A stretch of DNA of 37,397 bases, taken from the NCBI GenBank assembly GCA_964058845.1, contig CAXKVR010000588.1:1-37397 (forward strand), written 5' to 3'. Source of the stretch: Carex sylvatica (lineage: Eukaryota; Streptophyta; Magnoliopsida; Poales; Cyperaceae). Of the stretch, positions 24,352 through 34,278 are shown piece by piece. Position numbers and translations under genes: made by a program. Under the pieces are notes generated by a model. That model was not told the origin of the DNA. It saw nothing but the letters and a program-made list of their open reading frames with translations, and searched no databases. Positions within the stretch are counted from its first letter, which is position 1. The number at the start of each line of letters is the position of its first letter.

Positions 24352-25592
24352 GAAAAAATTGGTTATTTGTCACTCCAAAACCTTCAAATTGTAAAAATAT
24401 CATTCTAAAATTTGAAATTATAAAAATGTCACTCCAAACTTCATTAATTTATAATTTTGTCACTCAAAATAATTAATGACTAAAATGCTCTCCCTTCTTC
24501 TTCTCCTGACATGGCTGAGCCAGTGGAGCTACCTAGTAGATTAAAAAAAATGCAGATCCGTTGTTGCATCTCCCATGAAGAAATTACATAACGATTTTAA
24601 TACCCAATATTATTCTTTTGATCTTTTCTCACATTTTTGTTAGCTGTTGATGAGTTGAGTTATCCTATCTTAATATAACACTTCATGATAATTTGCTGTA
24701 AATGAAAAAAGAAAAACAGATATTCATAATCATTTTACATGCATCAAGATTTTTCTTACGTTCTCTTCGTCTGGACCTTATCTTTGTAGTACTTTTGCTT
24801 TGCAATCCTCTTTCCTTTGAGACCAATTGCCTATAGAAAAGAAAATAACATTTCCAATTGCACAAGTTTAGAACAAAAGATCAAGTTGAGAATTAGAGCC
24901 ATTCCAAATAATTTTTAACAAAAAATAAGAACAATTTTTCACCAGAAATAAAATCAAAGTTGGATTGACACTTTACAACTTCTATTTTGTACTTAAGTTT
25001 GATGTAGGAATTAGACCTACTCCTTCCTGATTCCTACCAATTTCATAATTGGTGCAACAATATATATGCTACAATCAGACTGGTTTATTAAGGGTCTTGA
25101 GAGAAAATTACACCTTAAAAGCTGGCATTATTCTCTTTCACTGTTTTGTTGTTTGATTTATTAATCAACAGTTATTTTTCTTGTAAATTAGCAACCTAAG
25201 ATCAGACATTCACATAAAGCACTGCTTCAAGTCTCCAACAAGCTCAAACAGATATTAGCAATTCAGCATAGTCCTACTCTTTTTCTCAAAAAGTGAACCA
25301 ATTGCTCTAGGCAACTGTACTGGAATTCCTGTCTCATCCTTAACCAGAAAAAAAAAAAAAAAAAAAAAAGAAGGTGAAATTTGAGTTGTCAAAAACAAAT
25401 CAAAGTCTAACCTGCTGTGCAACGCGGCTTCGTTTTTTGACCTCACGAGCCTTCCTCTCCATGGCAGGAGAAGAAGAAGAGAGGGTATTTTAGTTATTAA
25501 TTATTTTGAGTGGCAAAATGATAAATTAATGAAGTTTTGAATGATATTTTTATAATTTGAAGGTTTTTGAGTGGAAAATAACTAATTTTCCC
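24352..25592. mobile_element. Mutator-like element carrying gene fragments (Pack-MULE), 1241 bp
   Basis: Terminal inverted repeats of roughly 130-165 bp (24352 to about 24515 and about 25463-25592) contain AAAACCTTCAAATT and TTCATTAATTTAT. A perfect 9-bp duplication TGAATTTTT flanks it (24343-24351 and 25593-25601). There is no transposase. Both repeats end internally in CTTCTTCTCCTG followed by a CATGG, so each carries a potential start codon pointing inwards. The interior of about 950 bp includes intron-containing coding fragments on the minus strand, i.e. captured host sequence. Confidence 0.85.
24756..25462 (-). pseudogene. Captured gene fragments, partly NSA2-like (ribosome biogenesis)
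   Basis: Minus strand. Segment 25412-25462 reads MERKAREVKKRSRVAQQ and ends at a GT donor. Segment 24756-24830 follows an AG acceptor and reads AIGLKGKRIAKQKYYKDKVQ then TKRT and stop. Together they resemble the N-terminal part of NSA2, a pre-60S ribosome factor (from recall: an EREAREV...AQKA(I/L)G(I/V)KGK...AKKRYAEKA pattern), with the exon junction kept. Between them, 25255-25338 reads DETGIPVQLPRAIGSLFEKK and stops at RTMLNC; it is not recognised and may come from another gene. The start codon sits at the inner edge of the right terminal repeat. The fragments are too short to be a working NSA2. Confidence 0.5.
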
Positions 25593-25763
25593 TGAATTTT
25601 TATACCCATTTTAATAAAAAAAAAATGTAAAATTTGATTTGCAAGCACATTTAAATATATCTATCATGTTGAACGATTTGAATCGACTGTTCAGACTTCG
25701 ACAATATAGTGCAATCCGGTATCATCAAAAAATGATGTAAGTGGAATCAGTGGATCCCTCCTC

Positions 25764-26165
25764 TTTTTTCCCTCATATATTTTCTACAAACATTGAATTT
25801 TATCTTATGAGTGAAGATTCAGATTTTGCATTAATATATCATGCTAGCAATAATGGATCCAGATTATGCGTTCCAAATCCAATCTGTACAGTTACCGAAT
25901 ACGGACAGCAAACAGCAATGCTTAAACGGATCGGATATCCGCGATATTTGGATCACATGTTCTAAGTTTCTAACACACACCATCTTCGTTATTTCGGTGC
26001 ATCACCCATTAAACTCAGAAAGACTTATATACTATCTATAGATATTTTTCTTTTTGGCTGTGGGACTACACTGAACCATCCGGACAACAGACCTAACAAT
26101 CTCTGCTCTCATTCTCATTTTCTTTGCTTTATGGCTCGTACTTCGAGCAAAGCCTTAGCTGGCTT
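25764..26165. other. Spacer without recognisable gene
   Basis: A short run with CGGATCGGATATCCGCGATA near 25926-25946 resembles the ATCCGATATCCG low-complexity found in hAT-like elements. Nothing else is supported. Confidence 0.4.
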
Positions 26166-26695
26166 TAGGGGTTTGCTAACGGGTAGGGTACGGGCGGGTA
26201 GGATATACCCGGGGTCGGGTACGGGTATCACGGGTATACGGGTACCACGGGCCGGGTATCACGGGTATTTTTTTTAAAACCCGTATCCTACTCGTCTTAT
26301 ACCCGTATCCGTGGTACCCTTGACGGATAGGGCGGTCCAGGTAGGGTACCCGGTCCGTTTTTTTTTTTTTTTTTTTCATGTTATTTTTTTCGGCGGCAAA
26401 TTCGAAATTTCAAAAAAATTTGAATTTTTTTGAATTTTTCTGAATTTTTTTTGAATTTTTTAACGAGTACAGGTCGAGTCGGGTACGGGTACGGATCGGG
26501 TCGGGTGGGTCGGGTCGGGTCGGACGTAAATCGGGCCGGATTTGCTCGGATTTTGAACCAAATAACCGTACCCTACCCGTTTTATACCCGTACCCGTGTA
26601 CCTGTTTACCCGATCCATACCCGGGCTCGAACACGGGTACCGGGCACGGGCAGATCGGGTACGGGCCGCCCGACCCGGGTAAAAGCAAACCTCTA
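26166..26695. mobile_element. hAT-like element made of CGGGTA/GGGTACGGGT motifs (530 bp)
   Basis: The ends TAGGGGTTTGCT and (reverse-complemented) TAGAGGTTTGCT are a 12-bp inverted repeat with one mismatch. A perfect 8-bp duplication GCTGGCTT (26158-26165 and 26696-26703) fits hAT-type insertion. The interior is degenerate GGGTACGGGT on the left of each half and ACCCGTACCC on the right, so it can fold on itself. A T run and TTTGAATTTTT repeats lie in the middle. The short arginine- and proline-rich frames here are products of this repeat. Confidence 0.85.
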
Positions 26696-26703
26696 GCTGG
26701 CTT

Positions 26704-28951
26704 GGAGCCCTTTATGGTTTTTATTAATTGAAGATTCTCTTTCCTATTTGAAAGTTCGATATGGTTTTTTTTTTTTAAACGAAAAAGGCAGTTGGCTGCC
26801 ATATATATCTTTAATTGCTTTGGAGCCTTTTTTTTTTGTTTTTATAAATTTCTGTTAATAATTCTCTTCATTTTATATACCATTCCATATTCAATTATAT
26901 GTTTGATTTTAATTTGATTTTTTTTCCATAGATTTAAATTATAAATTAAAAAAAATCTAACTTAAGTTATTCGTTTATTTTCATATTTGAATTTTGTTAA
27001 TTAGTATTTGTATCTTAAAGTTCAAATAATTTAATTATTCGACAATTATTCGTTCCATATCCATATTCAAATCCATATCCGTAAATAATTCATTTCGTAT
27101 CCGTTTAAAGCGGATTTAATTTTAGATTTTGATATTCATTTACTATTCGTATCCGTATTCGTATCCACTCATTATCCGACGAATGCGGATATGGTATCAG
27201 CATTATCCGCTCCGTTTTCACCCCTAATTACACAGCATCAGAAAAGTCCTGAAAAAAAAAAAAAAAAAGTTACTTTTACCAGCTTTGCTAGCCTCCAAAA
27301 CAGCACTTAAAAGTCTACAAGAGGTACTGGTTCATCAAATGGTATAAAAAAACCTTGGAAAGACCACATTCCAACTTAACCGAACAAGGAGAAATGTCAT
27401 TTCATCAGCAATTCAGAGTCCAAACAGAAATTTGCCACAGAAAATGAAACATAGGAATGAACCTATTTGTACAGAGAAAAAAAAAATCAGGAAATGCACA
27501 GGCAAAATACAAAGCCAGCAGAAAGGATATAAGTTAAGAAAAATCTATAGAATTTAGAAAACAAAAATAAATAAACATATGGCATCAAATCTGTATAATG
27601 TCAATTTCCAGCACAAACTCTATCAGTGATAGCATTTTCCCTTATTGGACACCATAAAATGCTAATAGAAAAAAAAAAATCGGGGAAAGAAGTGGCATTC
27701 AAACCTGCATACAGTTAACCACACAATCACATAGAATGCAAGAACAGAGAGCAAAATCAAGTGTGGCAAAAGCTAAGAATTAGAGACATTATCAATACAT
27801 ATAAGAGAACAAAGCAGACCAGAATGCATTTAACAAAAAGGGAACCACATGCAATTCAAACAGCAAAATATGATGCTGCATAAAGAAAAGAAGCCAAAGC
27901 CAGAAAAATAAATAGGATGAGGATGCTTTAAATAAAGGCTAAAGACTTCTTCGCCCATTAGAAATAGAAAAAAATGCCCAACAAAAATTGTTTTGCACGC
28001 ATGAAAGAGAAAGCAAGAAGATAAAAGGCAAGAACGCAATAGAAGCAAATTATCTGTTGCATTTTGCCTACCACGGGAAATAGGACATGTATTACAACAA
28101 AGAATAAGTATAGAGTAATTAGCAGACAAGATGGAAAACTGGAAACCAAGCTCGCTTATTTACGACAGTGGCCCAAGAGTTCTCATCAAGCTACAACAGG
28201 ATCCTTAACAGAAAGACTAATTTAGTTCAACGGGCCCACAATGAAACAAGGTACAGAAATTATCAATGCTAACAACACAACTAGAAAGAAGATTTAATAT
28301 TTTACACTGGGCTATCCCGAATTATTGCAAAGCAAATAAAACTAAACGAGAGATTAACTCACCTCCAAAAGTGCTCTAAGCTCCGTGAAACCAAGATCCA
28401 GACCCTAGTAATCTAGATGAGGTGATACTTTAAATAAAAAACAGCACAAAGAACACCAGTTAGAAAGGATGTGCCAAGACTATCAATAACACCATGCAAA
28501 AAAAGAAAAAAAAAAAAAAAAACAAAGATGCGTGATGATAGATGAGAACCCTTGATCTAAAAACAAACAGGAAAAGAAATATGTTGGACGAAACGAGTAA
28601 AGGAAAAAAATTAAGAAACCAGATTAGCGCAACTCCTAAACAAGGCGGAAACAACCCAAGGAAAAAGAAACAGAAGGTGCACTATTAAACAAGTACTAAT
28701 CACATTGGATGTCTATTAAACAATTACTAATATCTTAGATCTCTAATAAACGACTTATAATATATTACACACAAAATAAGCCAACCAGAGAACAAAGATG
28801 CAACAAAACCTAGCATATATCCACTATCCAGCGATATTAGATTATAAATAAACAACTAACGATCTCTAATTACCCAACTAGATGACCATATATATTTGCA
28901 GTGGCAGTTAGCAAAGTGAGAATAACGGGGTTTAACAGATGTAGTTGGAGA
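26704..28951. other. Long spacer downstream of the WIYLD gene
   Basis: About 27040-27230 holds ATCCGTATTCGTATCC repeats ending TCCGTTTTCACCCCTA, the right end of another hAT-like element whose left end I could not find. From 27240 the plus strand is A-rich (minus strand T-rich, intron-like). A donor-like GGAG|GTGAGT occurs on the minus strand at 28363/28362, but no exon set could be built. The 3' UTR of the WIYLD gene should lie just below 28952. Confidence 0.4.
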
Positions 28952-30085
28952 TCAGGGGGAGATAGCATCAAACTCAGCATCAGAATCAGTCTCACTGAGA
29001 TATCCATAAAGGAAAGGGCGGCTGCGTCCAGGCGGGATGACATGCAACAAGCTCTCATCCATAAACTCTATCTCTGCACACGCCGGTGTTGCCACCTCAG
29101 TGTCTCCTCCATTACAAAACCTCTGCTCCTTCATTCCCATTTCTCCATCACTGTCCCCATTTTTCTGTTGCTCTTCCTCGTTTTCTTTCTGCATCCAACA
29201 ATTAATATTCATAGCTCATCAGTACACAAAATTACTGCTATGCTCTGCTCCTTTGTATGAAATGAAGAGAAAATGAGAACCTCAGGGGCAGGCAGCTGGG
29301 GAAGGGACTCCTCCTTTTCAGTGACAGTTTGTCTATCGAGAATGGTATCCAACACCAACTTATATGCGTTTTCTTCCAGAAAAAACCACCCCTCATGTCC
29401 TCCATACTCCTTTTATGTTGTAGATTCATCATAAATCATAAAGTAATACACAGTGAGTAATTCAATTGATTAATCCACCATCATATCACATCATGCTATA
29501 TCATCACCGGATTACCTACCTATAGATTGAGGCTCATTTCCTCAACTATTTAATCTTTCTTTATATTCAGAAAAACAAAAACAAGCAAACAAATTTTGAG
29601 GCACAAACTAACCTTGAGAAGGGATTTGACAGTGCTGCTGATCTCTTGCTTACTGAACCCAAAAGGTGAAAGGTGGTCGTATGCTGCATCCATTCGGCTC
29701 AGTCCCACCTACACGCACTCATATGCATAAGATATTTTTCTGCTTCAGCTTTATATATTTTATTAAAACCAGACCTTTCCACGATTAATTAATAAAAAAG
29801 AAAATTCTGCAGCAACATACTATAAAATTAGGCATGCTTTATTGGTCTATGATGATGCTACTAGTATACAGATTGGGCCACAATCAAGGAGCATTACTTG
29901 TACATGCATGCATAATTTAATTATCTGCGCTGTCTTCGTTAATGGCATTCCTAAGCCACAAGTTATATCACAAAAATGGACATAATAACCAGTATTACTG
30001 TGCATGACACCACAGCTTCCAATAGCTAGGCTAAATTGGTATCATTGCCATCTTTCTTTGAGAGTAGACAGAACAATTCTGTTTG

Positions 30086-30117
<32 letters not shown>

Positions 30118-30192
30118 TTCACTTGGCATCTGCCAAGATTTCAAAGAGAGAGGGAGAACCTTTTTGGGCCTGCCCCTTGAGCTGGAAGCCAT
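28952..30192 (-). CDS. WIYLD-domain protein with AT-hook-like N-terminus
   Basis: Minus-strand exons 30160-30192, 29613-29708, 29281-29409 and 28952-29188, all phase 0 with GT-AG sites, give 164 residues. Residues 1-11, MASSSRGRPKK, contain RGRPKK, an AT-hook/nuclear-signal-like motif. Residues 16 to about 72 (MDAAYDHLSPFGFSKQEISS, TVKSLLK, YGGHEGWFFLEENAYKLVLD, TILDRQ) match the plant WIYLD domain found at the N-terminus of SUVR-type histone methyltransferases and in small stand-alone proteins. The tail (about 87-164) is acidic and ends in LYGYLSETDSDAEFDAISP. No SET domain is present, so it is probably a small nuclear or chromatin-associated protein rather than an enzyme. The start is the only ATG that splices in frame to exon 2; a leader intron between about 30230 and 30580 is likely. 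Confidence 0.85.
30080..30109. repeat. (GT)n microsatellite
   Basis: About 13 GT units in intron 1 of the WIYLD gene. Confidence 0.9.
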
Positions 30193-30579
30193 TAAATAAT
30201 TGGAGCTTGGTTAAAACCTTCTGCACCACACAGAAAAAAAAAAAAATCGAGGTCAACAACAAACATAAAACACTTCATGTATTGGATTTATTCACAGATA
30301 ATGAAGCTATAAATATTGGTTACAGCTAATTCTAATGTAGTTCTAAATTATACCAGCTTCAACCCAAAAACGTAGACATGTTGAAACAAAGGACAAGAAA
30401 ATTAATCCCCAAAATTAGCCAAACTGCATTGAGGTTTCCAACAATATTAGACTTTTTCCAACAGTAATCATGAAATAATTTTCAAAAAAATTGAAGTCGA
30501 TTAAATACATTTCAAAGTTCAATGGTAAAACCTTAGGTTTAAAACTCGAAGTAAAATTCAATGGTAAAACCGGTAAAAT

Positions 30580-30698
30580 GAAGAAGCGAACGGGAGAGTG
30601 GTCGATCGACAGTGACGCGAGAGGTTTAGGGTTTATGCGATTAGCTACTCCAACAGAGGAGAGGAAAAGAGAAAAGGGAAGGACACTGTGAGTTTATG
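30580..30698 (-). promoter_or_regulatory. Leader/promoter of WIYLD gene with telo-box
   Basis: On the minus strand this reads as a pyrimidine-rich leader with AAACCCTAAACC (plus-strand GGTTTAGGGTTT at about 30623-30634), a telo-box common near plant transcription starts of growth-related genes. A Mutator-like MITE abuts it upstream at 30699-30879. The transcription start is inferred. Confidence 0.45.
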
Positions 30699-30879
30699 GA
30701 GTGCGTATCCTCTGAGATATCTCAACTTCTGCGTGACCGACGTGTCCGGTGCCTATTCGGAGGTGATGTAGGGGGCCAGTATTATGCCGTGCCTTAAGAT
30801 TCGTGCAGAGCGTATTTAAACGGTTGGGATATTCCAATAAGTCGCGCAAAGTTTGAGATATCTCAGAGGATACGAATTC
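30699..30879. mobile_element. Mutator-like MITE, family 1 copy 2 (181 bp)
   Basis: Ends GAGTGCGTATCCTCTGAGAT and (reverse-complemented) GAATTCGTATCCTCTGAGAT. Perfect 9-bp duplication GAGTTTATG at 30690-30698 and 30880-30888. The interior aligns with the reverse complement of copy 1 (GACCGACGTGTCCGGTGCCT, GGGGGCCAGTATTAT). Confidence 0.94.
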
Positions 30880-31034
30880 GAGTTTATGAGCAGAGAGAGA
30901 GAGAGAGATGACAAGATTTAATTAAAACTGATCCCAAGTAACTTTTTCGTGTGTCGTGAATCGTGATAGTGATTAAAAAGTTGTCAAATATTATTACGGC
31001 ACGTAAATTATCACAATATGTGTGACGATGTGAC

Positions 31035-31486
31035 TAGGGGTGTTAACGGGTACTATATGAGTCGGATAGATACGCATACTTGTATCCGTTAAAATAATGA
31101 AAAATATATATTTTTATCTATTTTTTCAAATACAATACGGTACGAATCAGATAAACAGATAAAAAAGTGCTATTAATATCTCGATTTATATTTTCGATAA
31201 AATATTTTTCAAAACAGAAAAATAATAATAAATATAACTAATTTTTATTGTGAAAATTTAGTAAAATACAAAACTTTATTGTATCATGTATTATCTTCAT
31301 ACAAATATATATCTATATATAATTTTATTTATAAAAATTATTTATAGAATAACGGTTACGATAACGAAAAAATATCGTTATCCTTATCCGTATCTGATAA
31401 GCTAACAAAAAATCTTATCTTTATCTGTTATTTTAGATATGATATAGGTCGGATAAATAAATAAAAAGGTGTCATTAACATCCCCA
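31035..31486. mobile_element. hAT-like element (TAGGGGTGTTAA ends, 452 bp)
   Basis: The left end TAGGGGTGTTAACGGGTA and right TTAACATCCCCA are inverted. The flanks GATGTGAC (31027-31034) and GATATGAT (31487-31494) fit an 8-bp duplication altered by two transitions. The interior has TATCCGTTA/TAACGG and TTATCCGTATCTGATAA motifs. AT-rich and non-coding. Confidence 0.7.
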
Positions 31487-31746
31487 GATATGATTAGATA
31501 TGTCATATTATATATATTTGATCAAGATTTTACAATTTAAATCTGATTAAAGAAGAAAATGAATAAATTATAGGATTAAGAAACAATGTTTAAAAAAAAT
31601 AATGTGTAAAAATTTAAGTTTTATTGCCCGGAATATAAATTGTTATTTTGAGATGAATAAAAATATTAATTATACATTCTTTTGAACATGTGTAGTCACA
31701 TTTGATCATGTATCGTGTCGTGATCATATTGGTTAGTATGTTATAT

Positions 31747-32163
31747 GAGGAGGGTTCAAATGCCTCTATTTTTTGTGCCTCCATCATGCCTCTATTTTTA
31801 AAAACTTTAATAACTCAAAATTTAAAACTTATAAGTTAAATAAAACCGTTGGATATGATCTACATCATTTTATTTATCCATGTGTAAAAAATTATGGCAT
31901 TTCAATTTTGTTTTGGTTGTCATCAAGAGCTTGTAAAAAATGTACTAATGTGGATAATTTCTAGACGTTAATTTTTCAACTTATTGATTCACATAAAAAC
32001 AAAATTGAAATGTGATAATTTTTTATGAGCACATAGAGAAAATAATATAGATCACATCTAACGGTTTTATTTTGACTTTTAAGTTTTAAATTTTGAGTTA
32101 TTAAAGTTTTTAAAATAGAGGCATGGTGAAAGCACAAAAAATGGAGGCATTTGAACCCTCCTC
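31747..32163. mobile_element. Mutator-like foldback MITE, GAGGAGGGTT ends (417 bp)
   Basis: GAGGAGGGTTCAAATGCCTC at the left and the inverse ending CCCTCCTC at 32163. Perfect 9-bp duplication ATGTTATAT at 31738-31746 and 32164-32172. The arms contain AAAACCGTTGGATATGATCT and its near-inverse. Confidence 0.94.
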
Positions 32164-32551
32164 ATGTTATATATATATATTTTTTAATTCACGAGAAAAA
32201 CACGCGAATCATGATACATAACTGACATATATGTTATGTCGTATTATAATGTAATCGCATCATAACTTTTATGGAAAATGTCTTTCATAATTTTTATTAG
32301 CAATCCAAAACTCTACTATTTATATTTTATTAGATGAAAATTGATACGCCGACTTAACTAATTTCGTAATTATGTGACCACAATAAATTTGAGTAAAGTT
32401 TAGTAAAGAAAAAAATAATTTTATCTAAAAGAAAACAAAAAAACCACAATACTAATACGAAGAGATATTCGCATGTAAAATAAAACAATAATTTATAATA
32501 AATTTTAGCAATTTGAAATAATTTGAAGGTTTCACATATAAAACTAGTGCG

Positions 32552-32922
32552 CAGGGGCGGGCCTAGCATAGACTAGGGGGAGGCAGCCGCCTCTCTGGAT
32601 TTCGAGTTTTAGTGGTGATTTATCGATACCGATCGACTCTGCCCCTCTCTGGAAATTTTTTTGCCCCCCTCTGATTGTTTGATTTGTAATTCGGGTAAAA
32701 TTTAGTGTTAAAATCAAAATAAATTTCTTGAATTATAATTGATAATTAGAATTATAAGTTAAAATATTATAAATTACAAGTCAGAATATTAGAAAATATA
32801 AGTTAAAGCATTATTTTTTATCGAGTACCTAATTAGTTAATGGATTTAAATCCGATAAGTTATTTAAACCCATTTCGATAATTTTTTGTCCCCCTCTGAC
32901 GAAAATCCTGGCTCCGCCCCTG
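32552..32922. mobile_element. hAT-like MITE with CAGGGGCGG ends, copy 2 (371 bp)
   Basis: The ends CAGGGGCGGGCC and GGCTCCGCCCCTG form the inverted repeat typical of Tip100-type hAT elements. Perfect 8-bp duplication CTAGTGCG at 32544-32551 and 32923-32930. The interior matches the decayed copy at 10081-10409. Non-coding. Confidence 0.92.
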
Positions 32923-32965
32923 CTAGTGCGTATTTACTATTCAATACCTATCAGGCTGGCACAAT

Positions 32966-33253
32966 CATATTAACATGATACGCGATAAATTCGCAAATAA
33001 TTCACATTTTATTTTATTTTTTGACATTTTCGAACTGAATTCCGAATAAAACGCAAAAAAAAAATATATTACATTTTATTCGCGAATAAAATGCGAATCA
33101 CGATTATTTGCAGCAAAAAAATGCAATTTTTTTATTTTTTATTTTGTGGGTTTTTTTTTTCTTCTTTGTGGTACCGAATTATTCTCAAATTGTATTTGAA
33201 TCACGAAATTTTGACTTTGTCAAACCGAACTCAAACTATTCATTTATCACTAT
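32966..33253. repeat. AT-rich inserted segment flanked by a 12-bp direct repeat
   Basis: GGCTGGCACAAT lies on both sides (32954-32965 and 33254-33265). The 288-bp interval is rich in CGCGAATAAA/GAATAATTC motifs and its end resembles 10620-10720. The direct repeat suggests a target duplication of unknown mechanism. Confidence 0.5.
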
Positions 33254-33265
33254 GGCTGGCACAAT

Positions 33266-34121
33266 ATTACAGCAGGACCGACTTCAATAGAAACGCTACA
33301 TGGATCCATCCACAAAATATCCGGTCTAACAGGAATATAAACGCGCCGCGCTCTGATTGGTTCTTCTTGGAGAATTCGCTTTCTAATAAATGTACAGTGT
33401 AGTTTAGCTACGAAAGGTAATTATTGACCCGCATAATGCGAGTCATAACAACTCATTTGAACATTAAAAATAACTCGCTCAACGATCTTCATAGAGATAA
33501 ATTAACAGAATATCTCGCACCTTGAGAAAATCCACGCCGAAAACCATGTAAAATCGAAAAAGGAAAAGATACATTCAGAAAAAATGTTTAATGCGCAATA
33601 TTGCACATAATTCACTTAAAAATCCCGATTTTAATTGATAAATATATTTTTTTATATATAAAGCATTTTCTAACGGGTATTGCACTTAATACTCTTAGTT
33701 TCTCTCCCTAATGTTTATATTTTTATATTATATCTCTTGTTAATTATTTTTTTTGCTTTATCGTTGTTAGTTAGTATGGCACAAAAATAATAAGATGAGA
33801 AAATAAAATTAAAAATGACAGTCAGATTTGAAAAAAAAAAAAAGAATTATCCCCTCTTAAATTTTTTTAAACATTCGCCTATAATAATTCAGGATTCATA
33901 AAGCCTCGTTAGATATTCTAATCGTGTCTTTTTTCTTACGGGATAGTTGTTCTTCATACTATATAATCCATGGCCTATCGAATTTAAAAATAAAAATAAA
34001 AACAACACATCAGGATCAAATTCGTAAGAAAAACAAAAATAATTTTTAGAAGGCTAATCTTGTTATCACTATTAACTTTTGGAAACCTTTTGGGTGGAAT
34101 TTTTAGAAGGTCATTGTTGTC
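33266..34121. other. AT-rich spacer
   Basis: No gene or repeat is supported. Short A and T runs only. Confidence 0.45.
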
Positions 34122-34278
34122 GATTGCGTATCCTCTGAGATATCTCACCTCGTGCGTGGAATAGCGCACGGGAGGACGGTATTATTTGTGCTTTGAGATT
34201 TGTACATGACGTATTTGAACAGTTAAGATTTTCCAAAAAGTCACGCACGCAATGAGGTATCTCAGAGGATGCGTATTC
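34122..34278. mobile_element. Mutator-like MITE, family 1 copy 3 (157 bp)
   Basis: Ends GATTGCGTATCCTCTGAGAT and (reverse-complemented) GAATACGCATCCTCTGAGAT. Perfect 9-bp duplication ATTGTTGTC at 34113-34121 and 34279-34287. Same orientation as copy 2; about 24 bp shorter through a deletion in the left internal part. Confidence 0.93.

Larger units (their letters stand above)
24150..25763. mobile_element. Foldback MITE (GAGGAG end) split by a Mutator-type element
   Basis: The left arm 24150-24342 and right arm 25602-25763 are inverted copies: GAGGAGTGTTCTACTTACAC against reverse-complemented GAGGAGGGATCCACTGATTC, then shared CGATCCAAATTGTTCAACAT-like and AATGTGCTTGCA segments. The arms are separated by the 1241-bp element at 24352-25592. 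Host target duplication not clear. Confidence 0.75.

Noticed and set aside
24352..25592. Autonomous Mutator element
   Set aside because: No transposase (MuDR-type or zinc-finger) coding sequence; only short captured fragments are present.
26166..26695. Telomere-like or satellite array (GGGTA motifs)
   Set aside because: Not the plant telomere repeat TTTAGGG, irregular spacing, and bounded by an 8-bp duplication, so it is a transposon.
26176..26802. Arginine/proline-rich open frames on both strands
   Set aside because: They are translations of GGGTA/CGGGT repeat in a hAT-like element, open on both strands because of composition.
27830..28129. Hydrophobic open frames on the minus strand
   Set aside because: A T-rich minus strand yields Phe/Leu/Cys-rich chance frames; no exon structure or domain.
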